Shown one piece after another: positions 1 through 6,396 of a DNA stretch of 62,529 nucleotides (position 1 is its first letter; each line of letters starts with the position of its first letter). Origin of the DNA: an uncultured Eubacterium sp. (GTDB lineage Bacteria; Bacillota; Clostridia; Lachnospirales; Lachnospiraceae); NCBI GenBank assembly GCA_910577225.1, contig CAJTMV010000021.1:1-62529 (forward strand). The letters run 5' to 3'. The translations under genes were made by a program, and so were the position numbers. The notes under the pieces are model-generated. The model was not told where the DNA came from and made no database searches. It saw only the letters and a list, made by a program, of their open reading frames with translations.

Positions 1-479
1 CTCTGATACAGATGCCTTGCTGTAATGCTATCCCTGCCTAACAGTGATTTTAATAAAGCTGTGTCAAATAACATTCGCTTTGGCGGCTCACTGGCATTAC
101 AGAACCTACACCCTGCCAATCGTGCTATATCTCCGCTTACCTGTCGGCTGTCAAGATTTTGTCTTACTGCCAGGCTCTCCGGCTTCATTGTTACCGCATA
201 ATCGCCCAACAGATGTATCAACGCTTCACAAAACGTAGACTTTCCGTTTCGTGTGGTACTTCCATAAAGAATAAAACAAGTTTCTTCCTGTGTGCATCCA
301 GTGAGTGACAATCCGGCTATCTTTTGGAGATACGATATCTTCTCCTTATCGTCCTGCATCGTTTCCAATAGAAATTTCTTCCATTCTCTGCAATCGTCAG
401 CAGAATCATATTCAGCATTGCATATTTTTGAAAGAAGCATATCCGGGCTGTGGCTCCGTCCATAGAAAGGAAGTGATTT
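1..479 (-). pseudogene. P4-type phage/plasmid DNA primase-helicase, N-terminally truncated fragment
   Basis: The minus strand is open from about 479 to the left edge and reads as the helicase half of a D5/P4-family primase. A stretch like GRSHSPDMLLSKICNAEYD leads into a Walker A motif (YGSTTRNGKST, around 240-260), then VRQNLDSRQVSGDIARLAG and the NASEPPKRM block with LLGRDSITAR near the edge. In the family this ATPase unwinds DNA during replication of phages and integrative elements. The primase half that should lie further right is absent: homology stops at about 470-480, where the integrase fragment on the other strand begins. The C-terminus runs off the window. It is a remnant, confident as to family, uncertain as to whether the piece is still expressed. 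Confidence 0.72.
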
Positions 480-480
480 A

Positions 481-834
481 ATGGCGTTACCAAAGTGTCC
501 AGAGTGCAAACATGATGTATCAGATAAAGCCGCTGCCTGTCCTCATTGTGGTTATCCTATGAATAGCCCTACCCGTATAAAACCACATATCAGAAACGGA
601 AAACCCACAAAGTTGCCTAATGGATTTGGGTGTATTTATAAATTATCTGGCAAACGGCGTAAATCCTTTGCTGTACGGATAACGAACAAATGGATAATTG
701 ATCCGGTCACGGGTAAAGCAAAACAAACATACATCAATATTGGTTACTATTCCACTCGTGAAGAAGCTATGATTGCTCTTGCCGAATTTCCCTTGACCGG
801 ACAAACCATACAATGGATGAAATCATGGCAATAG
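481..834 (+). pseudogene. Tyrosine integrase, N-terminal fragment with zinc ribbon
   Basis: The reading frame opens with a zinc ribbon (CPECKHDVSDKAAACPHCGYP, residues 6-26) followed by a segment resembling the arm-type DNA-binding domain of clostridial tyrosine recombinases (LPNGFGCIYKLSGKRRKSF, then IGYYSTREEAMIALAEF). After residue about 104 the sequence stops resembling integrases and ends after 13 more residues, so the core-binding and catalytic domains (R-H-R-Y) are missing. A good Shine-Dalgarno (AGGAAG) precedes the ATG. A piece that could be the 3' end of such a gene lies at 4096-4191, but the attachment-site copy at 1726 lies between them, so the two may come from different elements. 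The zinc ribbon could allow the stub to fold, but recombinase activity is excluded. Confidence 0.65.
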
Positions 835-926
835 GCGGATGTGCGTCCAATAACTGTGACATGATTGTAATTGCAGATGATTATATATACCATGCCAAAA
901 AGGAATTGGAGGGCGTTTTGGAATGA
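813..926 (+). CDS. Tiny ORF (37 aa) of the element, unknown
   Basis: The ORF starts inside the tail of the truncated integrase frame and stops in a four-base ATGA overlap with the next ORF, which suggests translational coupling. Its product is acidic, with a hydrophobic MIVIADDYIYHAKKEL segment. No family is recognised. It may be the end of a longer phage protein whose start was lost at the deletion junction near 790, since the frame is open upstream of its ATG. Confidence 0.35.
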   Translation: MDEIMAIGGCASNNCDMIVIADDYIYHAKKELEGVLE

Positions 927-1177
927 ACGGCACAGAAGTACCAGGCATGGAGGAATACATCACAAGGCTGTTCGCCTGTTTTGGCAAGCTGAAATATTTA
1001 ATCAGCGTAATAAGCCAGAAATTAGAAAAGAACACGGCTGCACTGATGTTGCAGGAGCGTGAACTTTACATTTTTGACCGTGACAATATGCGCACAAATT
1101 TAGATATTGTCGGAGATTACATAGATGAAGCATCCGACATTATAAAGGAATTGCAGGAGGGGTTGCAGGAGGGTTAA
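923..1177 (+). CDS. Small phage-like protein (84 aa), unknown
   Basis: An 84-residue protein whose ATG overlaps the stop of the preceding ORF by four bases. It is largely helical in composition, with a YITRLFACFGKLKYLISVISQKL segment split by charged residues and an acidic C-terminus repeating LQEG. No catalytic motif or known family is seen. Small, tightly coupled, same-strand ORFs like these are typical of the accessory cassette beside an integrase in clostridial elements, where they often encode excisionase-like or replication-helper proteins, but nothing here identifies either. Confidence 0.45.
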   Translation: MNGTEVPGMEEYITRLFACFGKLKYLISVISQKLEKNTAALMLQERELYIFDRDNMRTNLDIVGDYIDEASDIIKELQEGLQEG

Positions 1178-1358
1178 ACAGGAAATACAATTTGCAATTG
1201 TCAAAAAGGGCGGTACAATTGTTAAAATCGGACATTCACAGATAATTCAGCCACAGATCATGTACAAGGGAAATGGAATTAAATGGTTTGATGATAGCAG
1301 GTTGAAAAAAGATAATACAACCGAAACAGTCAATACAGAAGCAAGAAAGGACATGTGA
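1173..1358 (+). other. Open frame of 61 codons without a clear start codon
   Basis: The frame opens at the stop of the 84-aa ORF and reads KQEIQFAIVKKGGTIVKIG followed by a hydrophilic tail ending at a TGA. It overlaps the previous stop and follows a purine-rich GCAGGAGGG, which would serve as a ribosome binding site, but the only in-frame ATG is halfway in (1233 region). It may start at a non-canonical codon, be reached by frameshifting on the previous ORF, or be a remnant. No family is recognised. Confidence 0.3.
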
Positions 1359-1362
1359 TCAT

Positions 1363-1539
1363 ATGGATAATTTGATCAGAGATAATCTTGCTATGGAAAT
1401 AGCAAGAGAATTGTTAGACAATGATATACTGGATGAAAACAATTTCTCTTATGATACTGCTGCCATTCTTGAATATATCCGGAATATCATTTTAGAGCAT
1501 TTAAAGGATTATTCCTTGCTATCTGGCACAATATTCTAA
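1363..1539 (+). CDS. Small acidic protein (58 aa), unknown
   Basis: The last ORF of the small-gene chain. It encodes 58 residues, acidic and leucine/isoleucine rich (LAMEIARELLDNDIL, then AAILEYIRNIILEHL), compatible with a short helical bundle. AAGGA lies about 11 bases before the ATG. The intrinsic terminator at 1575 closes the cluster. It is too short for the family to be recognised. Its position just before the attachment site resembles that of small regulators in integrative elements, but this is only context. Confidence 0.42.
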   Translation: MDNLIRDNLAMEIARELLDNDILDENNFSYDTAAILEYIRNIILEHLKDYSLLSGTIF

Positions 1540-1574
1540 GTATAGAAAATATCCGTTACATAAACCATATCAAA

Positions 1575-1606
1575 GGGGTATCTGTAAAATGCAGATGCCC
1601 TTTTTC
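1575..1606 (+). terminator. Intrinsic terminator of the small-ORF cluster
   Basis: GGGTATCTG and CAGATGCCC form a nine-pair stem with one wobble around a six-base loop, followed by TTTTTC. It lies 36 bases after the last small ORF. Confidence 0.75.
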
Positions 1607-1628
1607 TATACTTCATTTTTTACCTCAT

Positions 1629-1659
1629 GTCTATTACTTGTCTATTATTCGTCTATTAC
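1629..1659. repeat. Three 11-bp tandem repeats, probable integrase arm sites
   Basis: GTCTATTAC, GTCTATTAT and GTCTATTAC start at 1629, 1640 and 1651, exactly 11 bases (about one helical turn) apart. They lie 67 bases from the attachment core at 1726. A like-spaced set at 4239-4272 precedes the second core. Direct repeats on one helix face beside an att core are the usual form of arm-type integrase sites. Confidence 0.6.
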
Positions 1660-1670
1660 GTGGCAAAATT

Positions 1671-1709
1671 AAGGGCTTCCGCTGACCATCCACATCAACG
1701 GAACCCCTT
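1671..1709. repeat. Inverted repeat next to the attachment core
   Basis: AAGGGCTTCCG and CGGAACCCCTT (10 of 11 paired) enclose a 17-base loop, 16 bases left of the att core. It occupies the same relative place as the hairpin at 4339-4372 and may be the element's end terminator. Confidence 0.55.
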
Positions 1710-1725
1710 ATAAATGCACTATTTC

Positions 1726-1753
1726 TTAGAACTTCCCAGCATTCGCAGCTTCT
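1726..1753. other. Attachment site copy (att), internal
   Basis: The 21 bases TTAGAACTTCCCAGCATTCGC, then one mismatch and GCTTCT, match 27 of 28 bases at 4407-4434, the stop and last codons of the GGGtGRT gene. The one difference is synonymous in the gene's frame (GCG to GCT). Outside the core the two loci do not match, as expected for a recombination product. Confidence 0.75.
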
Positions 1754-1815
1754 GAGCGCTTCTCACGGCATATTTAGGCTCCCAGTAATTCTTTCTTGTA
1801 TAATCCCATCACTGC

Positions 1816-2157
1816 CTACGATATCTTGGCAATTATCCGCCTTAACTCTCCAGCATCAAGTTTCTGCCCTCTATGTAAAATTTGCAGATTAGCACAATCA
1901 GATAACTGCACCCGAACCAACGAATCCAATTTAACAAATGAAGGAACCATAAATGGCGGTTTGTATTTTTTTAGAGGTTCATTGCTTGGGAATAACAGCT
2001 TTCTTTCCTTTCCCTTAATAGACGACACGTTAACAACTTCAAGATAATCCGAGTCAACTGCGACCACAAGATATGTCCGATCATAAGCTGGCATTTCTCC
2101 ATCTCTAAACCTAATTTTCCCGAGTATACCATGCCCTGCTGAAATATTCATCAGCAA
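1816..2157 (-). CDS. Putative toxin paired with a Panacea antitoxin
   Basis: A 113-aa protein whose start overlaps the end of the Panacea gene by seven bases, the coupling usual in type II toxin-antitoxin operons. The sequence begins with a beta-strand-rich block (ILGKIRFRDGEMP, then RTYLVVAVDSDYLEVVNVS) and a KPPFMVPSFVKLDSLVRV segment, recalling the fold of PemK/MazF-like RNA-cleaving toxins, although no catalytic set can be pointed to. In PanAT systems the antitoxin gene commonly comes first and the partner is a small, variable toxin, which fits. The toxin assignment rests on context; the fold is a guess. Confidence 0.55.
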   Translation of the reverse strand: MLMNISAGHGILGKIRFRDGEMPAYDRTYLVVAVDSDYLEVVNVSSIKGKERKLLFPSNEPLKKYKPPFMVPSFVKLDSLVRVQLSDCANLQILHRGQKLDAGELRRIIAKIS

Positions 2158-2804
2158 ATCACCAACCTTCCATCATCTAAATAAACACTATATACATCAT
2201 CCTCAGCAGCTAAAGAAAAATGTTCTAATTGATCAATGATTTCATCTGTCAATTGAATACCATCATAATAGTATGTCACTCCATTTATTACTTCGCTAGC
2301 ACTTGTGTCATTGATAGATTGCTGATGGGCATCTAAAACTTCTCTCATTTTTTCAATATCATCAGATTGTGCATTAAAATTTACAACAGATTTGCTTTTG
2401 TCATGATATCCAGATACATCTGTCCCTTTTTGATATGCATCACACCAAAAATTAAATGTATGATTGATTTCTGATAGTTCTCTGGCTGTAGCATTTCCAA
2501 AAATCTCTAACACAATATTAAGTACCTTATATTCGTTTTCAGTAAAATCAGGTTCAAATTCATCACTATCCTGCTTTAATCCATAATAATTGTTTTTATA
2601 TCTTAAGCGTACTTTTTCTACTACACACCCATTTTTAAATGCGAGAACTTCATCATCAAATAATAATTCATCAAATTGAACCAGATTAACCAAATTCGAA
2701 AAAACAAGAAGTTTTTGCAGTTTCATATTCCCATCATATGTGTTAGGTATAGAATCAGCGCCATTTTTTATGAAAAACTTAACAAAATCATATACGTCTC
2801 TCAT
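2151..2804 (-). CDS. Panacea (DUF4065/SocA-like) domain antitoxin
   Basis: A 217-aa protein. The Panacea signature is visible in the first half: MKLQKLLVFSNLVNL (residues 27-41), a DELLFDDEVLAFKNGCVV block and VRLRYKNNYYG. This domain neutralises diverse toxins in PanAT pairs and also occurs in SocA, a proteolytic adaptor. The C-terminal half (after about residue 150) is not recognised and could contact the toxin or the operator. A strong GGAGG lies before the ATG. It forms a two-gene operon with the downstream 113-aa ORF inside the element, where such pairs stabilise the element or act against phages. Family confidence is high, the exact role is inferred. Confidence 0.75.
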   Translation of the reverse strand: MRDVYDFVKFFIKNGADSIPNTYDGNMKLQKLLVFSNLVNLVQFDELLFDDEVLAFKNGCVVEKVRLRYKNNYYGLKQDSDEFEPDFTENEYKVLNIVLEIFGNATARELSEINHTFNFWCDAYQKGTDVSGYHDKSKSVVNFNAQSDDIEKMREVLDAHQQSINDTSASEVINGVTYYYDGIQLTDEIIDQLEHFSLAAEDDVYSVYLDDGRLVIC

Positions 2805-2830
2805 TGTATTTCATCCTCCTTGTTTAAGCA

Positions 2831-2844
2831 GAACACCTATGTTC
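2831..2844. promoter_or_regulatory. Palindrome in the toxin-antitoxin leader, possible operator
   Basis: GAACACCTATGTTC has five-base perfect arms (GAACA/TGTTC reading) and lies about 27 bases upstream of the Panacea start codon. Autorepression at such a palindrome is common for toxin-antitoxin operons. No matching regulator was identified. Confidence 0.35.
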
Positions 2845-2986
2845 AAACATCTTTTTACCATTTTAAAAATATACATACATGTTCTCACTTACGTGTGCAT
2901 CCATAGTTATTTAATTAATGATATGCTATCCATTTGGTTCTGTCAATATTCCTGCCTGTTGTTTTTATAAAATACATCTTCTGCTC

Positions 2987-3140
2987 CTCGTATAATAAGT
3001 TTATAGCCAATCAAAACAGGCTATGAACTTATTCTTTTTTGTGATATAGATGAAGGATAATTCAAAAGGAAAATCTTCCCCATCCTGTCCCATCTATACT
3101 ATCAACAATTACTTTGATAATCCTTTCTTATTGATAAAGG
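2987..3140 (+). ncRNA. IS110 left end with putative bridge-RNA region
   Basis: The segment opens with CTCGTATAATAAG, containing a TATAAT box, then a 15-bp stem (2994-3008 with 3019-3033, one wobble) with a ten-base loop and CTTTTTT. It precedes the recognisable transposase by about 100 bases. In IS110 elements the noncoding left end encodes the bridge RNA, with its -10 box close to the end and a 5' stem-loop. A homologous hairpin with three compensated base pairs occurs at 62483-62522. The RNA assignment is by analogy and not shown. Confidence 0.5.
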
Positions 3141-3768
3141 TGAAGGTAATCAGGAGCAATGCTGTCTATGCTATGGACTTTGAGGAAAACAAATACATCT
3201 CATCGTCGTTTGGCAATAATCAGCCGGGTGCCGATAATCTTGTGAATATGGTCGCGGTGTGTATGCAGAAGCATAAAAACCTGGATACGATTCTTATCGT
3301 ACTGGAATCTACTTCTGTGTATAGCGTGCATATTTCAAACTTCCTATCAACCAGCGAAGTTCTTATGCCCTACAAGCCTTACGTCTTCTGTGTAAACCCA
3401 AAGGCCACTTCGAATTACCGAAAGTCCTATATCGGAATGGAAAAAACCGACCCCACAGATGCTTATCTCATTGCAGACTTCGGCAGGGCAGGCCGTACGA
3501 AAAACTGGAGCCATGACGCGGCGGGCAGTTCATAGCCCTCAAACGCCTTACCAGGCACCGTATGCACCTTTCTGAGTGCATCACCAGGGAGAAAACTTAT
3601 ATGGTATCTAATCTTTATCTGAAGTTCAGTGAACTTCAGCTCCTTGAAGGTGATAACAAGCCCTTTGGCAGTCTCTATGGTGCCACATCCTCAGCTGTCC
3701 TGACGGAATTTTCGTCTCCGCAGGAGATTATCGATATGCCGGAAGAGGAACTGCTTGCCTTCCTCTGA
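3050..3768 (+). pseudogene. IS110-family transposase, broken copy 1
   Basis: The first part reads NAVYAMDFEENKYIS, then LDTILIVLESTSVYSVHI and KSYIGMEKTDPTDAYLIADF, the DEDD/RuvC-like half of IS110 transposases. Near 3503 one A is missing from a run of A residues compared with the second copy, shifting the frame, and a TGG codon has become TGA. The frame then resumes as FIALKRLTRHRMHLSECITREKTYMV and ends after LLAFL at 3768. The C-terminal transposase domain with its serine is absent. The natural start is probably near 3140, since residues before NAVYAMD do not look like transposase. Two lesions and a deletion make it inactive. Confidence 0.8.
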
Positions 3769-4095
3769 AAGGTCGATGACAGGTTTGAGACCATGTAAGT
3801 CTTCTCCCTGGCAATGCATTCCGAAAGGTTCATGCGGTGCCTGGTAAGGCGCTTGAGGGCAATGAACTGGCTTCCACGCCAGGGTTCGAGTTTCTTTGTT
3901 CTGCCTGCCCTGGCGAAGTCGGCAATGAGGAAAGCATCCACAGGATCCGTCTTTTCCATTCCTATATAGGACTTGCGGTAATTGGCTGTGGTCTTTGGGT
4001 TGACAACGAACACACAAGGCTTGTACGGCATAAGCATTTCGCAGGCGGAAAGAAAATTTACGATATGGACGCTGTAAACAGATGCAGACTCCAGG
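3769..4095 (-). pseudogene. IS110-family transposase, fragment of a second, inverted copy
   Basis: The minus strand from about 4095 to 3769 reads LESASVYSVHIVNFLSACEM, MLMPYKPCVFVVNPKTTANY, GMEKTDPVDAFLIADFARAG and REKTYMVSNL, aligning with the middle of copy 1 but in the opposite direction. It carries many substitutions, so it is a distinct IS copy and not a recent inversion of copy 1. The two fragments meet near 3768, and this one abuts the integrase tail at about 4095. It is intact in frame over its length but lacks both ends. Confidence 0.75.
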
Positions 4096-4191
4096 CGGCT
4101 GATCGGTCACCGCATCACGGACATAACGGAAGGGACCTATACAGAACGGGATCTTGAATGGCTCAGAACTGAACTGGAAAAGATGCCATAA
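4096..4191 (+). pseudogene. Tyrosine integrase, C-terminal fragment
   Basis: The plus strand reads RRLIGHRITDITEGTYTERD followed by LEWLRTELEKMP and a TAA. This matches the end of clostridial tyrosine recombinases: the LxGH box of the catalytic domain and, some ten residues later, the tyrosine (in GTYT). The upstream part is replaced by the inverted IS110 fragment. Together with the terminator, 11-bp repeats and att core that follow, it marks the native integrase position of the second element. Confidence 0.7.
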
Positions 4192-4213
4192 GCCTTGTGG
4201 CTGCGGCTTTTTT
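4190..4213 (+). terminator. Terminator after the integrase tail
   Basis: AAGCC and GGCTT form a short stem around a ten-base loop, followed by a run of T. The stem overlaps the integrase stop codon. Confidence 0.5.
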
Positions 4214-4238
4214 CGCGTCCAACTCGCTTGATTTTTTT

Positions 4239-4272
4239 GTTACCCGTACTGTGTTACCTACCTGTTACCTAC
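4239..4272. repeat. Repeated GTTACC motifs, probable integrase arm sites
   Basis: GTTACC at 4239 and GTTACCTAC at 4253 and 4264; the last two are 11 bases apart. They lie between the integrase tail and the att core in the same layout as the repeats at 1629-1659, but with another sequence, which suggests a different integrase specificity. Confidence 0.55.
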
Positions 4273-4338
4273 AGAACCAATTTTTCCGCTTTTCACAGCT
4301 TTCCACACCAGATTTCTATTTCCATGATTTTAGACGCA

Positions 4339-4372
4339 AAAATACCGCAACCCCTCAGGATTGCGGTATTTT
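4339..4372. terminator. Bidirectional hairpin beside the attachment site
   Basis: AAAATACCGCAA and TTGCGGTATTTT form a perfect 12-bp stem with a ten-base loop; both strands give a U-rich tail. It can end transcription of the GGGtGRT gene coming from the right and of the element from the left. Confidence 0.75.
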
Positions 4373-4406
4373 CAAGCCTTCCGGCATATTCACTTATAAA
4401 GTATAT

Positions 4407-4434
4407 TTAGAACTTCCCAGCATTCGCCGCTTCT
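4407..4434. other. Attachment site (att) at the 3' end of the GGGtGRT gene
   Basis: The core covers the stop codon and last eight codons of the gene and repeats at 1726-1753 with one mismatch. Because the copied bases rebuild the same reading frame, insertion leaves the gene intact. Confidence 0.75.
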
Positions 4435-5417
4435 TCCACAGAAACAGCCACTGCAACCGTAGCGCCAACCATCGGGTTATTACCCATACCAATCAGCCCC
4501 ATCATCTCAACGTGTGCCGGTACTGACGAAGATCCGGCAAACTGCGCGTCTGAGTGCATACGTCCCATTGTATCTGTCATACCATAAGAAGCAGGACCTG
4601 CAGCCATATTATCCGGATGAAGCGTACGTCCTGTACCGCCGCCGGATGCTACGGAGAAGTATTTCTTACCCTGCTCGTTGCATTCTTTTTTGTATGTACC
4701 TGCTACCGGATGCTGGAAACGTGTCGGATTCGTAGAGTTTCCGGTAATGGATACGCCTACGTTTTCATGATGCATAATTGCAACGCCTTCCTGTACGTCG
4801 TCAGCGCCATAGCATTTTACAGAAGCACGAAGTCCCTCAGAATACGGTTTTTCGTAAATTACGTTCAGTTTTGCTTCTTTGTAGTCATACTCTGTCTCAA
4901 CAAATGTAAATCCGTTGATACGGGAGATGATCTGTGCAGCGTCTTTTCCAAGACCATTTAAGATAACGCGAAGCGGCTGTTTACGCACTTTGTTTGCTTT
5001 TTCTGCGATACCGATTGCGCCTTCTGCCGCTGCAAATGACTCATGTCCTGCCAGGAAACAGAAACACTCTGTCTCTTCTTCCAGTAACATCTTGCCCAGA
5101 TTTCCATGTCCCAGACCTACTTTTCTATGATCTGCTACAGAACCTGGAATACAGAATGCCTGCAGACCTTCACCGATAGCGGCAGCAGCGTCGGCAGCTT
5201 TTCTGCAACCTTTTTTAATTGCGATGGCAGCGCCTACTGTGTAAGCCCAGCATGCATTTTCAAAACAGATCGGCTGGATCTTCTTCACCTGCTCATATAC
5301 GTCCAGTCCAGCATCTTTCGTAATTTTCTCAGCTTCTTCAATGGAGCTGATACCGTAATTGTTTAATACGGCGTTAATCTGGTCAATTCTTCTTTCATAT
5401 GATTCAAATAATGCCAT
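4407..5417 (-). CDS. GGGtGRT family protein
   Basis: A 336-aa protein carrying the eponymous motif GGGTGRTLHPDNM at about residues 256-268, followed by a glycine- and methionine-rich tail (SSSVPAHVEMMGLIGMGNNP). The family is widespread in clostridia and has no established activity. It sits 20 bases downstream of an iron-sulfur scaffold gene in the same direction, an arrangement that is itself conserved, so a role in Fe-S cluster or metal handling is the usual guess. Conserved Asn and His residues in the last third could bind a ligand. A Shine-Dalgarno GAAGGGAG precedes the ATG. The 3' end serves as an integration site for mobile elements. Confidence 0.85.
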   Translation of the reverse strand: MALFESYERRIDQINAVLNNYGISSIEEAEKITKDAGLDVYEQVKKIQPICFENACWAYTVGAAIAIKKGCRKAADAAAAIGEGLQAFCIPGSVADHRKVGLGHGNLGKMLLEEETECFCFLAGHESFAAAEGAIGIAEKANKVRKQPLRVILNGLGKDAAQIISRINGFTFVETEYDYKEAKLNVIYEKPYSEGLRASVKCYGADDVQEGVAIMHHENVGVSITGNSTNPTRFQHPVAGTYKKECNEQGKKYFSVASGGGTGRTLHPDNMAAGPASYGMTDTMGRMHSDAQFAGSSSVPAHVEMMGLIGMGNNPMVGATVAVAVSVEEAANAGKF

Positions 5418-5437
5418 GATTTTTCGTTCTCCCTTCC

Positions 5438-6130
5438 TTACTCTACTCTCGGATCAATAATCTTCGCAGCGTCCGCCACACGTCCGTACTGTCCTTTCGC
5501 CTTTTCCCAGGCTGTATTAGGATCATCACCTTTTTTAATAAAGTCAGTCATTTTGCCAAGAGAAACGAACTGATATCCGATTACTTCATCGTTTTCGTCC
5601 AAAGCGATTCCGGTTACATAACCTTCTGCCATTTCCAGATAACGAACGCCTTTTTCTTTTGTTGCAAACATCGTACCAACCTGGGAGCGAAGCCCTTTGC
5701 CCAGATCTTCCAGTCCTGCGCCAATAGCAAGGCCGTCGTCGGAAAATGCACTCTGTGTACGCCCGTAAACGATCTGTAAGAATAATTCTCTCATTGCCGT
5801 ATTGATCGCATCGCATACAAGGTCTGTATTTAATGCTTCCAGAATTGTCTTACCCTGTAAAATTTCAGCTGCCATGGCTGCGGAATGTGTCATTCCGGAG
5901 CATCCGAGAGTCTCGATGAGAGCCTCTTCGATAATGCCGTTCTTTACATTCAAAGTCAGCTTGCAGGCGCCCTGCTGCGGTGCACACCAGCCTACACCGT
6001 GTGTAAAACCGGAAATATCTTCGATTTTTTTAGAATGTACCCATTTCCCTTCCTCCGGGATTGGAGCCGGTTCGTGCTTTGCACCTTTAGCAACCGGACA
6101 CATGTTTTGAACTTCGTGTGTGTAAATCAT
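5438..6130 (-). CDS. Iron-sulfur cluster assembly scaffold (NifU-N/IscU-like) protein
   Basis: A 230-aa protein with the scaffold layout: an early VGWCAPQQGACKLTLNV segment, then IEEALIETLGCSGMTHSAAM with the cysteine typical of NifU-like cluster-binding loops, and a long C-terminal extension that replaces the usual third cysteine region. It probably assembles or carries clusters for the GGGtGRT protein translated from the same operon. I use the ATG at 6130 (MIYTHEVQNMC) because AAAGGAG lies seven bases before it; a longer frame to 6175 lacks a ribosome binding site. It is larger than classical IscU (about 130 aa), so it may have a dedicated function. Confidence 0.8.
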   Translation of the reverse strand: MIYTHEVQNMCPVAKGAKHEPAPIPEEGKWVHSKKIEDISGFTHGVGWCAPQQGACKLTLNVKNGIIEEALIETLGCSGMTHSAAMAAEILQGKTILEALNTDLVCDAINTAMRELFLQIVYGRTQSAFSDDGLAIGAGLEDLGKGLRSQVGTMFATKEKGVRYLEMAEGYVTGIALDENDEVIGYQFVSLGKMTDFIKKGDDPNTAWEKAKGQYGRVADAAKIIDPRVE

Positions 6131-6396
6131 TTTAAGACTCCTTTCAATTAGATAAATGATGCCAGCGGATAGCAATGACTCTTCCGCTGAAGGGATGACA
6201 TGTTGGACTGATATTGCTCAACATACTGCATATATTTTCGCATATTTCGTCAAATTCGTCTAGTCCTTTTCCACAAAAAAATATGAATATAGCCGACAGA
6301 TAGTAACAGTTCAGTCAGGTCTGCGCATTTACTGCGCTGGCCGTTCAAAAAACAACGTCTTCTGACATCTGAAAGAGGCGTCGATTCCGGTACGTT

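Larger units (their letters stand above)
1..4434. mobile_element. Tandem array of decayed integrative elements at the 3' end of the GGGtGRT gene
   Basis: The region holds a truncated phage/plasmid primase, two separate integrase pieces, a chain of tiny ORFs, a toxin-antitoxin pair and IS110 debris. It is bounded on the right by the last codons of the GGGtGRT gene and contains a second 28-bp copy of those codons at 1726-1753. Each attachment copy is preceded on its left by the same layout: intrinsic terminator, 11-bp repeats, inverted repeat, att core. This is what two elements inserted one after the other into one site leave behind. The left boundary of the first element lies outside the window. 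Nothing intact enough to mobilise is seen. The reading as two elements is an inference from the repeat layout. Confidence 0.7.

Noticed and set aside
44..238. Open frame on the plus strand at the left edge
   Set aside because: It is antisense to the primase fragment, which has recognisable motifs on the minus strand.
2831..2844. LexA (SOS) box before the Panacea gene
   Set aside because: GAAC and GTTC are separated by six bases; the Firmicutes SOS box needs four. Kept only as a generic palindrome.
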